A stretch of DNA of 11,991 nt, from the NCBI GenBank assembly GCA_003446335.1, contig DMAZ01000074.1:1-11991 (forward strand). Reading direction: 5' to 3'. A program made the position numbers and the translations under genes. Below the pieces are notes generated by a model that was not told the DNA's origin, did no database searches, and saw only the letters and a list, made by a program, of their open reading frames with translations. This document shows positions 1 through 9,090 of the stretch, piece after piece. This DNA is from Lachnospiraceae bacterium. Its GTDB lineage: Bacteria; Bacillota_A; Clostridia; Lachnospirales; Lachnospiraceae. Every line of letters begins with the position of its first letter. The stretch's first letter is position 1.

Positions 1-28
1 GAAGGAGCTGCGCATAATATGGTGTTAC

Positions 29-57
29 AAAGGGGGTCGCGAAACGCGACTCCCTTT
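29..57 (+). terminator. Terminator-like hairpin upstream of the 49-residue gene
   Basis: Bases 29-41 pair with 45-57 in a 13-base-pair stem with one G-U wobble and an AAA loop, ending in CCCTTT. The run of T after the stem is poor (ACTATAGCTT), so it may act as an attenuator or processing site rather than a strong terminator. In one plus-strand frame a TAA at 15-17 could be the stop of an upstream gene, which would fit a terminator placed here. The right arm (CTCCCTTT) is the same as in the hairpin at 1371-1396. Confidence 0.6.
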
Positions 58-86
58 ACTATAGCTTAAAATAGAGGAGGTAACCT

Positions 87-236
87 ATGAGAAACACAGG
101 GAAGAAACAGGAATACAATGTTGACAGAAGAAACCAGCAGAAGCAGATGATGAGCCGGATGGCAGCCTATCAGAAGCGCTTTAATCATCATGAGGCGCTG
201 CGCCGGAAGACTATTAGAACCGCAAGAAAGGGATGA
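87..236 (+). CDS. Small basic protein of unknown function (49 aa)
   Basis: This is an ATG-initiated frame of 49 codons ending in TGA at 234-236. It is preceded by AGAGGAGGT at 73-81, one of the strongest Shine-Dalgarno matches in the window, with five bases before the ATG. The product is very rich in Lys, Arg, Gln and His, with almost no acidic or hydrophobic residues and no membrane segment; it begins MRNTGKKQEY and ends RKTIRTARKG. Such charge would suit nucleic-acid binding, but no family is recognised. Its stop lies 7 bases before the ATG of the DUF5688-like gene, so the two are probably co-translated, and it overlaps the alternative upstream start of that gene at 190. It may be a true small protein or a leader peptide that helps ribosomes load onto the next gene. 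Confidence 0.6.
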   Translation: MRNTGKKQEYNVDRRNQQKQMMSRMAAYQKRFNHHEALRRKTIRTARKG

Positions 237-243
237 TACTGAT

Positions 244-1344
244 ATGATGACCAGGAATGAGTTTTATGATTATGTGAAAGACAACGTGAAGGATTATCTT
301 CCGCCTTCGTTTCAGGATGCGGAGATATCACTTATGAAAGTAACCAAGCAGAATGACCAGAATCTTACCGGGATCAGTATCCGGAGGGACGGAGAGCAGA
401 TTGTGCCTAATCTTTACCTGGAACCTTACTATAAGGATTATTGTGCCGGAGAGGATCCGGACAAACTGGTCGGTGCTGTTGCAGACCAGAGGATCGAGTA
501 CGATAAGGAAGAGATACCGGAAGAGTTCAAGATCGTATCTGACTATGAAAATGTGAAAGACCGGCTTCAGATTGTGCTCTGTGATCCGGAAATGAATCAG
601 GAAAGGCTCAAAAATAAGCCGTCCAAACAGTTCGGTGAATTTACTGCGACTTACCAGGTCATGCTCAGGGCGGACGAGGAATCACTCGGCACGGTTTCCG
701 TTACAGATTCCCTTCTGCAGTACTGGGGAATTACACCGGAGCAGCTTCATGCGGATGCGATTGCGGCAGAGGATGCGCGAATTCCTTCTCTCTACAATAT
801 GAATGATCTGATGATGGAGTTCATGACCGGACAGCAGCCGGAAAATCTCTTCCAGAATCCCGGCGAAGTCGATCTTAACGGGCCGCCGCTGTTCTGCCTG
901 ACGACAGGGGATAAGATGTTCGGTGCATCACTGATGGTTCGTGAAGACATTCTCTCCAAAGCTGCTGAGTTACTTGGCGACAATTTTTTTATCCTGCCGT
1001 CCTCACTGCATGAGGTACTCATTATTCCCGAGAGCCTCGCAGATGATGCGCACGTCCTTGTGCAGATGGTGAAGGATGTCAACGAGGCAGAGGTGCTTCC
1101 GAAAGAGAGGCTTTCTGATAAGGTCCAGTTTTATGACAGAGAGTCAGGGGTATTGGAAAACGCCTTGAAACGCCAGGACCGGCTTACGGCGGAGAAGGAG
1201 GCTGCAAAGGCTGACCGCGCTGAAAGAAACGGCGGAAAACGCAGCATTCATGACCGGCTCAGCGAAAAAAGGGCGGCAGTCCAGAACGGGCCTGCCCCCG
1301 TTCCGCAAAGGGACAGGAATAAGTCAGCACAGGCCATACTTTAA
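244..1344 (+). CDS. DUF5688-family-like protein
   Basis: This 366-residue soluble protein resembles the DUF5688 family, which is common in conjugative elements of Clostridia and has no known biochemical role. The start at 244 is preferred over the in-frame ATG at 190. The ATG at 244 follows the stop of the small upstream gene by 7 bases and has AAAGGG at 227-232, whereas 190 lies inside that gene and has no ribosome binding site; ATG at 247 is also possible. The central part (LLQYWGITPEQLHADAIAA and the following SLYNMNDLM region) is the recognisable family core. There is no signal peptide or membrane helix. The last ~60 residues are a charged, Ala/Lys/Arg-rich tail that contains KRSIHDRL; the SIHDRL codons are 1243-1260, leaving 27 residues after the motif. 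The same motif ends two other proteins here. A terminator hairpin follows 27 bases after the stop. Confidence 0.8.
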   Translation: MMTRNEFYDYVKDNVKDYLPPSFQDAEISLMKVTKQNDQNLTGISIRRDGEQIVPNLYLEPYYKDYCAGEDPDKLVGAVADQRIEYDKEEIPEEFKIVSDYENVKDRLQIVLCDPEMNQERLKNKPSKQFGEFTATYQVMLRADEESLGTVSVTDSLLQYWGITPEQLHADAIAAEDARIPSLYNMNDLMMEFMTGQQPENLFQNPGEVDLNGPPLFCLTTGDKMFGASLMVREDILSKAAELLGDNFFILPSSLHEVLIIPESLADDAHVLVQMVKDVNEAEVLPKERLSDKVQFYDRESGVLENALKRQDRLTAEKEAAKADRAERNGGKRSIHDRLSEKRAAVQNGPAPVPQRDRNKSAQAIL

Positions 1345-1370
1345 TGAATAATTGTAAGTTTTATCGACCG

Positions 1371-1396
1371 AGGGAGCCGTAAGGCTCCCTTTTTTT
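1371..1396 (+). terminator. Rho-independent terminator between the DUF5688-like and giant genes
   Basis: AGGGAGCC (1371-1378) pairs perfectly with GGCTCCCT (1383-1390) around a GTAA loop and is followed by a run of T to 1396. It ends only 18 bases before the ATG of the giant gene and 8 bases before its Shine-Dalgarno sequence AAGGAG (1405-1410). No convincing promoter fits in the gap, so transcription of the giant gene seems to need read-through of this site or a promoter inside the upstream gene. Confidence 0.8.
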
Positions 1397-1414
1397 CGTG
1401 AAAGAAGGAGAATT

Positions 1415-4400
1415 ATGGCGACGAAATTATTACTAATCGAACAGCTTTCGGATGAAGCGGCGCGTGACTTGTCTGCCTCTCCGGAAAATTGGATGAGGTT
1501 TCTTGACACCGCTTCAAGGGTTTATAAATATACTTTCCCGGAGCAGCTTTTGATCTATGCGCAGAGACCTGAGGCGACTGCCTGCGCTTCCATGGAAATC
1601 TGGAATAAGAAGATGTTCCGCTGGGTAAAGAAGGGGTCGAAGGGTATTGCCTTGATTGACACAAGCGGGAGCAGGAACCGTCTGCGCTATGTCTTTGATG
1701 TGGCGGATACTTTCAAGCAGAGGGAAGTCGGAAAGGATGTCAGCCTGTGGAAGCTTCCGGACAATATGCGGGAGAGCCTTGCATCATATCTTGCCGAGGA
1801 GGTCAGCGGTCCCGTGGAGAGTGATGACCTTGTTGAAGTCTTTGACAGGCTTGCAAGAGAAAATGCCGATATAGCAGCTGGGGATGCATTTTCACAGATA
1901 CGATTCTTTATAAAGGACAGCTATCTTTCTGAACTGGATGAGTTCAACCAGAAAAAGGAGCTGAAGGATCTGATCGCTGACAGTGTATGGTATATGCTGA
2001 TGAAAAGGACAGGCCTGGATCCGATGGACTATCTTGAACCATCAGACTTTCAAGCAATCCGGGATTTCAACACCCCGGATGTGATTTCCGGTATCGGTAC
2101 CAGTGTTCATGAGATCACGATGCCGATTCTGATGCAGATCGGAAGGTTTGTCAGAAGTGAAATAAAGCGGGAACAGTCGGCTTTGCGGGAGAATGCCGAA
2201 AAATTACCAGGAACAAATGTTCAGGCAGGGGTTGAAAAAGAGAATGACAACCGCTATAATGAATTTAACACGTTAATTCGTGAAACTGCGGAGCAGACAG
2301 ATGACACAAAAGACCTGAAAGATGGTCGTAATGATGATAGGGAGGAAACAAATCATGATGAGAGAGCTGACATACAGCAGGAACGGGGATTACCTGATTC
2401 CGGATCTGGAACTCACGGAGACGACAGGGACGATCGGCAAGTACGGGATGTTGAGGAAAGAGTTCCTGAGACAGCACAGGAAGATAACGTTCGACGCGAT
2501 GACACTGAAGAATACGCTGGACCGCCATCTGATGGAGGTCGATCTGGAAGCGAAGAGGAAAATCGAGAACCTGATGATGGATCTTCTGAAGACAGATCCG
2601 GCTCCGGACAAGATGAAAGATCAGATGGGATGGACGCAGCATATGAACCGGATCCAGTCTCAGGCGGAGGAAATAATTCTGGAGGAACTTATATACAGTT
2701 AAGCCTTTTTCCAAGCGAAACAGAGCAAACGGATATTATACGCGAAGCGGCTGCCGGCAGTGACCGGACAGCTGCTTTTTTTGTACCTGACGATATGGTA
2801 GACGATATTCTGCGGACCGGGAGTGGAAGGAAGAACACGCTTCTCCATATCTGCGCAAAGCTGCAGGAAGACGTATCCGAAGAGGATTTTCAGAAGTTCC
2901 TTAAAGCGGAGTACGGTGCCGGGGGTAAAGGATTCACGATTGAGGACAGGCATATAAGCGTCTGGTTTGACGAAGAGGGAATCCGAATCCACAGGGGGGA
3001 GAGTGCTCGAAGCGTATATGACCGGAAGGTATCCTGGGAAGAAGCTTCCAAAAGAATCCGCACCATGTATGAGGACGGGAAATTTGCATCGAACATCATT
3101 ATGTCAAATGCTTTGAATAATGAACGGGAGGAACTTGCATCCCGCACATACTTTCTTTTTCGGGACAGTGCTTCCTACGTTCCGGAGGAATGGAATATGG
3201 GAACTTATCCGGAAACCGTGGAGGCGATAAAAAAGACGCTTGAGGAACCGGATGAGATTTATGATATCTATCTAAGGATAGATACATTAAGAAGGCAACT
3301 TGCAGAAAATGGCGGTGGTCCGTGGTACGTGACGAACAGGATTCCTGAAACTATGGTGCGCCTTGTAGATCTCAGAAATGCAGTCCCTTATAAAGAGCAG
3401 GATGCAGATATTGATAAGTTAGTTCCTTCCTTTATTACGCAGGATGAGATTGACAGCGTTTTTAAGAGAGGCGGTCTGACAAGCGGCGGAAAGCAGAGAA
3501 TCTATGAGTTTTTTCGCAGCCATCACGAAAGGAAGGAAGAGGCAGAGTTTCTTAAGGGAGAATACGGGATCGGAGGACAGAGTGACGCTGTTACCGGGAG
3601 TGAGGACTCTTTTGAGAACCATGACGCAAAAGGGATCGTGATAACGAAAGGAGACCTGACGGAGCCGTATGCTTCTGTAACGCTGAGTTGGAACAAGGCA
3701 GCCGAGAGAGTTCATCTGCTGGTGGAAAGGAATGATTTTCTTACCCAGGAAGAACTTGAGAAATATGAGGAACGTCTCGAAGCACAGCGTCTTGCTGATA
3801 TGCAGGAAGTGCAGGAGAGTATGGGGCAGGATGAAGAGCTGCGTGCTGACTCTCTGACAGACGGAACGGCAGAGATTGAACCGGCGAGCAGTGATACAGT
3901 ATCCGGGACATCCGGGGAAACGGAAAAACCTGTTGATGAAATAGATTCCGGGAAAACGGAAATTATAAACACGCAAGAACTCCTTGGTCATCGCTTTGCA
4001 CAAGACGGCAGGACCTATGAGATAGAAGAAATCTCTATGTTTGGGGATGTTTCTTTGCGAGATGTGACATTCGAAGAGACAAACGGCTTCCCGATCAGCC
4101 GCATAGAAAAACTCCCTCGTGTTCTGGAATGGATACGGGAGGAGCAGGAAAGGGAGGAGGCTGATATAAAAATGTCTCCTGCCGGTAACTTTCATATTAC
4201 CGACAATGATCTCGGAATCGGCACGCCGAAGGAGAAATACCGTCGTAATGCTGAGGCAATCCGGACCCTGAAAAAGATTGAATTCGAGAATCGAGGAGCA
4301 ACGCTGGAAGAACAGGAAATCTTATCAAAATATGTCGGGTGGGGAGGGCTGCCGGATGTATTTGACGAGACAAAGGAAAATTGGAAGAGCGAATATGAAG

Positions 4401-7400
4401 AATTAAAACAGCTTCTTACTCCCTCAGAATATGCATCGGCAAGGGCTTCCACACTGAATGCACATTTTACGCAGCCCGTCATTATAGAGGCTATGTATGA
4501 GGCACTTGAGAGGATGGGGTTTGAAAAGGGAAATGTTCTGGAACCGGCGGCAGGCGTTGGGAACTTTTTCGGGATGATGCCGGACGCGATGCGGCAGTCG
4601 AAGCTTTACGGAGTGGAGCTTGACAGCATTAGCGGCAGGATAGCTCAGAAACTATATCCGGATGCTGAGATCCAGGTCAAAGGCTATGAAAAGACAGAAT
4701 ATCCGAACGATTTCTTTGATGTTGCAATCGGAAATGTACCGTTTGGTAATTATCGTGTATCGGACAAGAATTATGACCGCCAGGGGTTTATGATCCATGA
4801 CTATTTTCTGGCGAAAACAATCGATCAGCTAAGGCCGGGAGGCGTTGCAGCTTTTATTACTTCGAAAGGGACGATGGACAAGACTTCCCCGGAAGTAAGG
4901 CGATATCTAGCGGAGAGGGCGGAATTGCTTGGCGCGATCCGTCTTCCGAATAATGCATTCAAGGCAAATGCCGGCACAGAAGTCACATCCGACATCCTCT
5001 TTTTCCAGAAAAGGGATTCCGTTACGCTGGATATTCCGGAGTGGGTGGAAACGGCTGTTGATCCAAACGGCATATCCATGAACAGATACTTCGTCAGACA
5101 TCCGGAGATGATTCTCGGACAGATGAAAGAGGTATCCGGACCGTTCGGAATGGAAACTGCCTGTATCCCGAATGAGGGCGTGGATCTTCGAAGTCTGCTT
5201 TCGGAAGCTGTGACACATATAGAGGGGACGATGGTTCCGGCTGTTGATGCTGAGACAGAATTGGATGAGGAGGAGATCAGCATTCCCGCTGATCCTGCTG
5301 TCCGGAATTTCAGCTATACAGTCATTGACGATCAGGTCTACTACCGTGTGAATTCCGTCATGAATCTCATGCGGCTTCCGGCAGCTACGGCTGAGAGGGT
5401 GAAGGGACTCGTGGGGCTCAGGGACTGTGTGCGTAATCTGATCAATCTTCAAATGGATGAAAACACAACGGAAGAGGCTATCAAGGCAGAACAGGGGCGG
5501 CTGAATACGCTTTATGACACATATACGGAGAAATACGGTGTGATCGGCAATAACGCAAATAAGCGTGCATTCTCGGAGGATTCATCTTACTGCCTGCTCT
5601 GTTCCCTTGAAGACTTGGACGAGGACGGAAGGCTCAGGGAAAAAGCCCAGATGTTCTATAAGCGCACAATCAAGAAAGCGGTTCCGGTCACAAGCGTGGA
5701 AACGGCTTCGGAAGCACTGGCTTTGTCGCTTAACGAGAAGGCAAGGGTTGATATCCCTTATATGGCGGAGCTGACAGGAAAAACGGAGGAGAAAGTAACG
5801 GAAGAATTACGCGGCGTAATTTTTATTGAACCGGTGTCGCAGGAATGGCAGAATGCCGACGAATATCTCTCCGGAAATGTTAGAGAAAAGCTGGAGACGG
5901 CAAGGAGATATGCGGAAACGGACCCGAAATATAAGATAAACGTGTCGGCTCTCGAAAAAGTACAGCCAAAGGAACTGGATGCTTCAGAGATCGATGTGAG
6001 GCTCGGAGCGACCTGGGTTCCGCCGAGGATTTACAGGGATTTCATGACAGAACTTCTCAGGACCCCGTACTATCTGATCGGTCGCTATATAGACGTCCAA
6101 TATTCCGAGGTGAACGGACTGTGGAATGTGAAGGGAAAGAACGATGACAGCTATAACAATATCCTTGCAACCGCGACTTACGGGACCGGACGGGTGAATG
6201 CCTATAAGATCATTGAAGATACCCTGAATCTGAAGGATATCCGGATTTATGATCTGGTACAGGTAGATGGAAAGGAGAAGCGTGTCCTGAATAAGAAGGA
6301 GACCATGCTCGCCTCGCAGAAACAGGAAGCGATAAAGGAAGCCTTCAAGGAATGGGTCTTTAAGGATCCGGAGAGGCGTGAGCTTCTCTGCGGTATTTAT
6401 AACCGGACCTTTAATTCCATTCGTCCTCGTGAGTATGACGGGAGCCATTTGACTTTTCCCGGAATGAATCCGGAAATATCTCTGAAGCCGCACCAGAAGA
6501 ATGCAGTTGCCCATCAGCTTTATGGCGGAAATACACTTCTGGCTCATTGCGTCGGGGCGGGCAAAACCTTCGAAATGGCAGCCTGTGCGATGGAGGCTAA
6601 ACGACTGGGATTATGCCAGAAGCCGCTGTTTGTCGTTCCGAATCATCTGACGGAACAGTGGGGGGCTGACTTCCTGAAGCTGTATCCCGGTGCAAATATC
6701 CTTGTCGCAACCAAGAAAGATTTTGAGCCTGCGAACCGCAAGAAGTTCTGTTCCCGCATTGCGATGGGGACATATGATGCCGTCATTATCGGTCATTCCC
6801 AGTTTGAGCGTATACCGCTTTCCGAGGAGAGGCAGATCAGAATGCTTGAAGACCAGATCAACGAGCTGGCGGAGCACATACAGGAGGCTAAATGGGAGGA
6901 AGGCGGACGCTATACCATTAAGCAGATGGAGAAAACGAGGCGTTCGCTGGAGGCGAGACTGGATAAGCTAAACAGTAAAGAACGGAAAGATAACGTTGTG
7001 ACTTTTGAGGAATTGGGCGTAGACAGGCTTTTTGTGGACGAAAGTCACGCGTTCAAAAACTTATTTTTGTATACAAAAATGCGCAATATTGCAGGCATAT
7101 CGCAGACCGAGGCGCAGAAGTCCACCGATATGTTCAACAAATGCCGCTACATGGATGAGAAGACGGGAGGAAGGGGAATTACGTTTGCGACCGGAACCCC
7201 AATCTCCAACAGCATGACAGAACTCTATACCGTGCAGAGATACCTGCAGTACAGCCAGCTTCAGAAAATGGGGCTGGCTCATTTTGATTCATGGGCTGCT
7301 AATTTCGGGGAGACCGTGACGAGTATCGAACTGGCTCCGGAGGGGACGGGATACCGTGCTAAAACACGATTTGCCCGCTTCTTTAATATCCCGGAGCTGA

Positions 7401-9022
7401 TGTCCCTTTTTAAGGAAGTGGCGGATATCCAGACTTCGGATATGCTGAACCTCCCCGTACCGGAGGCTGAGTATGAAAATGTTGTGCTGAAACCCACCGA
7501 ACAGCAGAAGGAGATTGTGGCAAGCCTCGGAGAGCGTGCAGAGACAGTCAGACGGGGCAGTGTTGATTCCTCGATTGACAACATGCTTAAAATCACAAAT
7601 GACGGAAGAAAACTGGCACTCGACCAGCGTCTTATCAACGATATGCTGGAGGATGCTGAGAACAGTAAGATTGCTGCCTGCGTGGAGAAGAGCTATGAGA
7701 TTTGGAAAGAAACGGCGGATAAGAGGTCGGCGCAGCTCATTTTCTGTGATCTTTCGACTCCGAAGGGGGATGGACAGTTCAATGTGTACGATGACCTGAA
7801 AAGCAAACTGATGGCGAAAGGCGTTCCTGAACAGGAAATAGCATTTATCCATGAGGCAAATACAGACATGAAAAAGGCGGAACTATTCAGCAAAGTCAGA
7901 AGCGGGCAGGTCCGTTTTCTTCTCGGTTCCACTGCAAAAATGGGAGCAGGGACAAACGTGCAGGACCGGCTTATTGCTCTCCATCATCTTGATGTACCCT
8001 GGAAACCTGCGGACATTGAACAGCAGGAGGGCCGAATTTTGAGACAGGGAAACGGAAATGCGAAGGTACACATATTCCGGTATGTGACGGAAGGAACATT
8101 TGACGCATATTCCTGGCAGATCATTGAGAACAAGCAGAAGTTCATTTCCCAGATCATGACATCCAAATCACCTGTGAGAAGCTGTGAAGATGTAGACGCT
8201 GCGGAGCTTTCTGCGGCTGAGGTGAAGGCTCTGGCTACGAACAACCCGCAAATCAAGGAAAAGATGGACCTTGATATACAAGTGGCAAAGCTGAAACTTT
8301 TGAAAGCAAATCATACCAGTAATCAGTACCGTCTGGAAGACAATATCGCAAAGGTTTATCCGAAACAGATCGCGGTTCTTGAAAGCGAGATTAAAACACT
8401 TGAAGCAGATGTGAGGCACTACGAGGCAAATAAGATCACAGATCCTGAGAAATTCGTAATGGAGGTCGGGGGAAAGACATACACAGACAAAAAAGAAGCA
8501 GGAGCTGCAATCATAGCGGCCTGCCGTGCGATGAAAGAGGCGGATATAGTATCGGATGCCGGGTATTATCAGGGATTCCATATGAAAATCCGTTTCGATG
8601 CGATGATGAAGGAATTCACGCTGATATTAAAAAACGAGGCCTCTACGACTGTCCACATCGGGAATGACGGTTTCGGTAATATCCAGAGGATTAATAATGC
8701 GCTGGCTAACCTTGCACAGAGGGAATCAGATGCAAGGCAGAAGCTCTCAACGGTACGTCAGCAGCTTGAAGACGCAAAAGCAGAATCAGGGAAGCCATTC
8801 CCGAAAGAGGCGGAATTAAAAGAGAAGATGGCAAGACTTCAGGAACTGAATGCAATCCTGAATCTTGATGAACGAGGTTCCGGAGATCTTGAACCGGAAG
8901 AAAACGCAGAGCCGGAAAGAAGCAAACCGTCGATTCATGACAGACTGAAGGACTTCAAAGAGAGCGTGGATAAGGTCAGGACCGGACCGGGGATAATGCT
9001 GAAACCTCAGCCGAGTCTTTAA
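1415..9022 (+). CDS. Giant LtrC-like N6-adenine methylase/SNF2-type helicase fusion (2535 aa)
   Basis: This is a multidomain DNA-processing protein of conjugative elements. Residues ~24-85 match the ArdC/LtrC-like N-terminus ([28 protein letters not shown]), which in ArdC binds single-stranded DNA. Residues ~275-445 are a D/E/R/G/S-rich disordered linker with a clamp-binding-like QLSLF at 428-432. Two FLKxEYG modules start at 495 and 712, and a small module (LLGHRF to GFPISR) lies around 853-900. The methylase part has YVGWGGL (973-979), motif [10 protein letters not shown] (1043-1051) and a variant motif IV NVPF (1107-1110) in place of NPPY. The helicase has Walker A GAGKT (1714-1718), DESH (1875-1878), TGTP (1926-1929), GAGTN (2177-2181) and [10 protein letters not shown] (2203-2212), all the key SF2 motifs. 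A C-terminal coiled-coil region leads to SIHDRL at 2506-2511. Start: AAGGAG at 1405-1410. The exact role is unknown; DNA modification, antirestriction or strand processing during transfer are inferred. Confidence 0.93.
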   Translation: MATKLLLIEQLSDEAARDLSASPENWMRFLDTASRVYKYTFPEQLLIYAQRPEATACASMEIWNKKMFRWVKKGSKGIALIDTSGSRNRLRYVFDVADTFKQREVGKDVSLWKLPDNMRESLASYLAEEVSGPVESDDLVEVFDRLARENADIAAGDAFSQIRFFIKDSYLSELDEFNQKKELKDLIADSVWYMLMKRTGLDPMDYLEPSDFQAIRDFNTPDVISGIGTSVHEITMPILMQIGRFVRSEIKREQSALRENAEKLPGTNVQAGVEKENDNRYNEFNTLIRETAEQTDDTKDLKDGRNDDREETNHDERADIQQERGLPDSGSGTHGDDRDDRQVRDVEERVPETAQEDNVRRDDTEEYAGPPSDGGRSGSEEENREPDDGSSEDRSGSGQDERSDGMDAAYEPDPVSGGGNNSGGTYIQLSLFPSETEQTDIIREAAAGSDRTAAFFVPDDMVDDILRTGSGRKNTLLHICAKLQEDVSEEDFQKFLKAEYGAGGKGFTIEDRHISVWFDEEGIRIHRGESARSVYDRKVSWEEASKRIRTMYEDGKFASNIIMSNALNNEREELASRTYFLFRDSASYVPEEWNMGTYPETVEAIKKTLEEPDEIYDIYLRIDTLRRQLAENGGGPWYVTNRIPETMVRLVDLRNAVPYKEQDADIDKLVPSFITQDEIDSVFKRGGLTSGGKQRIYEFFRSHHERKEEAEFLKGEYGIGGQSDAVTGSEDSFENHDAKGIVITKGDLTEPYASVTLSWNKAAERVHLLVERNDFLTQEELEKYEERLEAQRLADMQEVQESMGQDEELRADSLTDGTAEIEPASSDTVSGTSGETEKPVDEIDSGKTEIINTQELLGHRFAQDGRTYEIEEISMFGDVSLRDVTFEETNGFPISRIEKLPRVLEWIREEQEREEADIKMSPAGNFHITDNDLGIGTPKEKYRRNAEAIRTLKKIEFENRGATLEEQEILSKYVGWGGLPDVFDETKENWKSEYEELKQLLTPSEYASARASTLNAHFTQPVIIEAMYEALERMGFEKGNVLEPAAGVGNFFGMMPDAMRQSKLYGVELDSISGRIAQKLYPDAEIQVKGYEKTEYPNDFFDVAIGNVPFGNYRVSDKNYDRQGFMIHDYFLAKTIDQLRPGGVAAFITSKGTMDKTSPEVRRYLAERAELLGAIRLPNNAFKANAGTEVTSDILFFQKRDSVTLDIPEWVETAVDPNGISMNRYFVRHPEMILGQMKEVSGPFGMETACIPNEGVDLRSLLSEAVTHIEGTMVPAVDAETELDEEEISIPADPAVRNFSYTVIDDQVYYRVNSVMNLMRLPAATAERVKGLVGLRDCVRNLINLQMDENTTEEAIKAEQGRLNTLYDTYTEKYGVIGNNANKRAFSEDSSYCLLCSLEDLDEDGRLREKAQMFYKRTIKKAVPVTSVETASEALALSLNEKARVDIPYMAELTGKTEEKVTEELRGVIFIEPVSQEWQNADEYLSGNVREKLETARRYAETDPKYKINVSALEKVQPKELDASEIDVRLGATWVPPRIYRDFMTELLRTPYYLIGRYIDVQYSEVNGLWNVKGKNDDSYNNILATATYGTGRVNAYKIIEDTLNLKDIRIYDLVQVDGKEKRVLNKKETMLASQKQEAIKEAFKEWVFKDPERRELLCGIYNRTFNSIRPREYDGSHLTFPGMNPEISLKPHQKNAVAHQLYGGNTLLAHCVGAGKTFEMAACAMEAKRLGLCQKPLFVVPNHLTEQWGADFLKLYPGANILVATKKDFEPANRKKFCSRIAMGTYDAVIIGHSQFERIPLSEERQIRMLEDQINELAEHIQEAKWEEGGRYTIKQMEKTRRSLEARLDKLNSKERKDNVVTFEELGVDRLFVDESHAFKNLFLYTKMRNIAGISQTEAQKSTDMFNKCRYMDEKTGGRGITFATGTPISNSMTELYTVQRYLQYSQLQKMGLAHFDSWAANFGETVTSIELAPEGTGYRAKTRFARFFNIPELMSLFKEVADIQTSDMLNLPVPEAEYENVVLKPTEQQKEIVASLGERAETVRRGSVDSSIDNMLKITNDGRKLALDQRLINDMLEDAENSKIAACVEKSYEIWKETADKRSAQLIFCDLSTPKGDGQFNVYDDLKSKLMAKGVPEQEIAFIHEANTDMKKAELFSKVRSGQVRFLLGSTAKMGAGTNVQDRLIALHHLDVPWKPADIEQQEGRILRQGNGNAKVHIFRYVTEGTFDAYSWQIIENKQKFISQIMTSKSPVRSCEDVDAAELSAAEVKALATNNPQIKEKMDLDIQVAKLKLLKANHTSNQYRLEDNIAKVYPKQIAVLESEIKTLEADVRHYEANKITDPEKFVMEVGGKTYTDKKEAGAAIIAACRAMKEADIVSDAGYYQGFHMKIRFDAMMKEFTLILKNEASTTVHIGNDGFGNIQRINNALANLAQRESDARQKLSTVRQQLEDAKAESGKPFPKEAELKEKMARLQELNAILNLDERGSGDLEPEENAEPERSKPSIHDRLKDFKESVDKVRTGPGIMLKPQPSL
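2355..2702 (+). CDS. tnpV: TnpV-family transposon-encoded protein, nested in +1 frame inside the giant gene
   Basis: This 115-residue protein lies entirely within the coding sequence of the methylase/helicase, in the +1 frame. It begins [20 protein letters not shown], continues with [12 protein letters not shown] and [21 protein letters not shown], and ends ELIYS, a full-length match to the TnpV family as I know it from Tn4451-type and related elements. TnpV has no established activity. The start at 2355 is chosen because AGGGAGG at 2339-2345 lies nine bases upstream; ATG at 2358 is an alternative, and an in-frame ATG at 2322 has no such site. The stop TAA (2700-2702) falls inside the giant gene's codons for the clamp-like motif QLSLF. 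The giant protein's disordered linker is therefore encoded by the same bases, which explains its odd composition. Expression is unproven but well supported by the ribosome binding site and intact family sequence. Confidence 0.8.
   Translation: MMRELTYSRNGDYLIPDLELTETTGTIGKYGMLRKEFLRQHRKITFDAMTLKNTLDRHLMEVDLEAKRKIENLMMDLLKTDPAPDKMKDQMGWTQHMNRIQSQAEEIILEELIYS
2696..2710 (+). other. Sliding-clamp (DnaN) binding-like pentapeptide QLSLF in the giant protein
   Basis: Codons 2696-2710 encode QLSLF (residues 428-432), which matches the bacterial beta-clamp binding consensus QL[S/D]LF. It sits at the end of a long disordered linker, between the ArdC/LtrC-like N-terminus and the rest of the protein, an accessible place where such motifs usually work. 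The TnpV stop codon overlaps the first three of these codons. Clamp binding itself is inferred from the motif. Confidence 0.55.
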
Positions 9023-9035
9023 TCAATATATGAGA

Positions 9036-9074
9036 ACAGACCGGGCAGTTGGACCGTATCTGTCTGACTGTCCG
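9036..9074 (+). promoter_or_regulatory. Possible RNA pseudoknot in the gap before the YodL-domain gene
   Basis: In the 68-base gap, CGGGCAGT (9042-9049) can pair with ACTGTCCG (9067-9074) with one G-U wobble. CAGAC (9037-9041) can pair with GTCTG (9062-9066). The two pairings cross, giving an H-type pseudoknot geometry that ends 5 bases before the Shine-Dalgarno sequence AAGGAGG (9080-9086). There is no T-run after it, so it is not a standard terminator. It could affect translation of the downstream gene or be chance. Confidence 0.3.
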
Positions 9075-9090
9075 TTTATAAGGAGGATTT

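Noticed and set aside
13..18. CATAAT as a -10 promoter element for the first gene
   Set aside because: The matching -35 region would lie outside the window, and the hairpin at 29-57 would follow the start at once; it cannot be judged.
190..243. Upstream in-frame ATG start for the DUF5688-like gene at 190
   Set aside because: It has no ribosome binding site and lies inside the small upstream gene; the start at 244 fits the stop-to-start spacing and the AAAGGG site.
2265..2714. 149-codon minus-strand open frame opposite TnpV
   Set aside because: The plus strand already carries two supported frames here. The antisense product (His/Leu/Arg-rich) shows no family features.
3419..4195. 258-codon minus-strand open frame
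   Set aside because: It lies opposite the conserved giant gene, has no ribosome binding site before its start and encodes a Phe/Arg/Leu-rich product typical of antisense shadows.
5984..6547. 187-codon minus-strand open frame
   Set aside because: It is antisense to the methylase/helicase linking region, with no start signal and no recognisable domain.
7289..7852. 187-codon minus-strand open frame within the helicase
   Set aside because: It is antisense to conserved helicase sequence and the product looks random.
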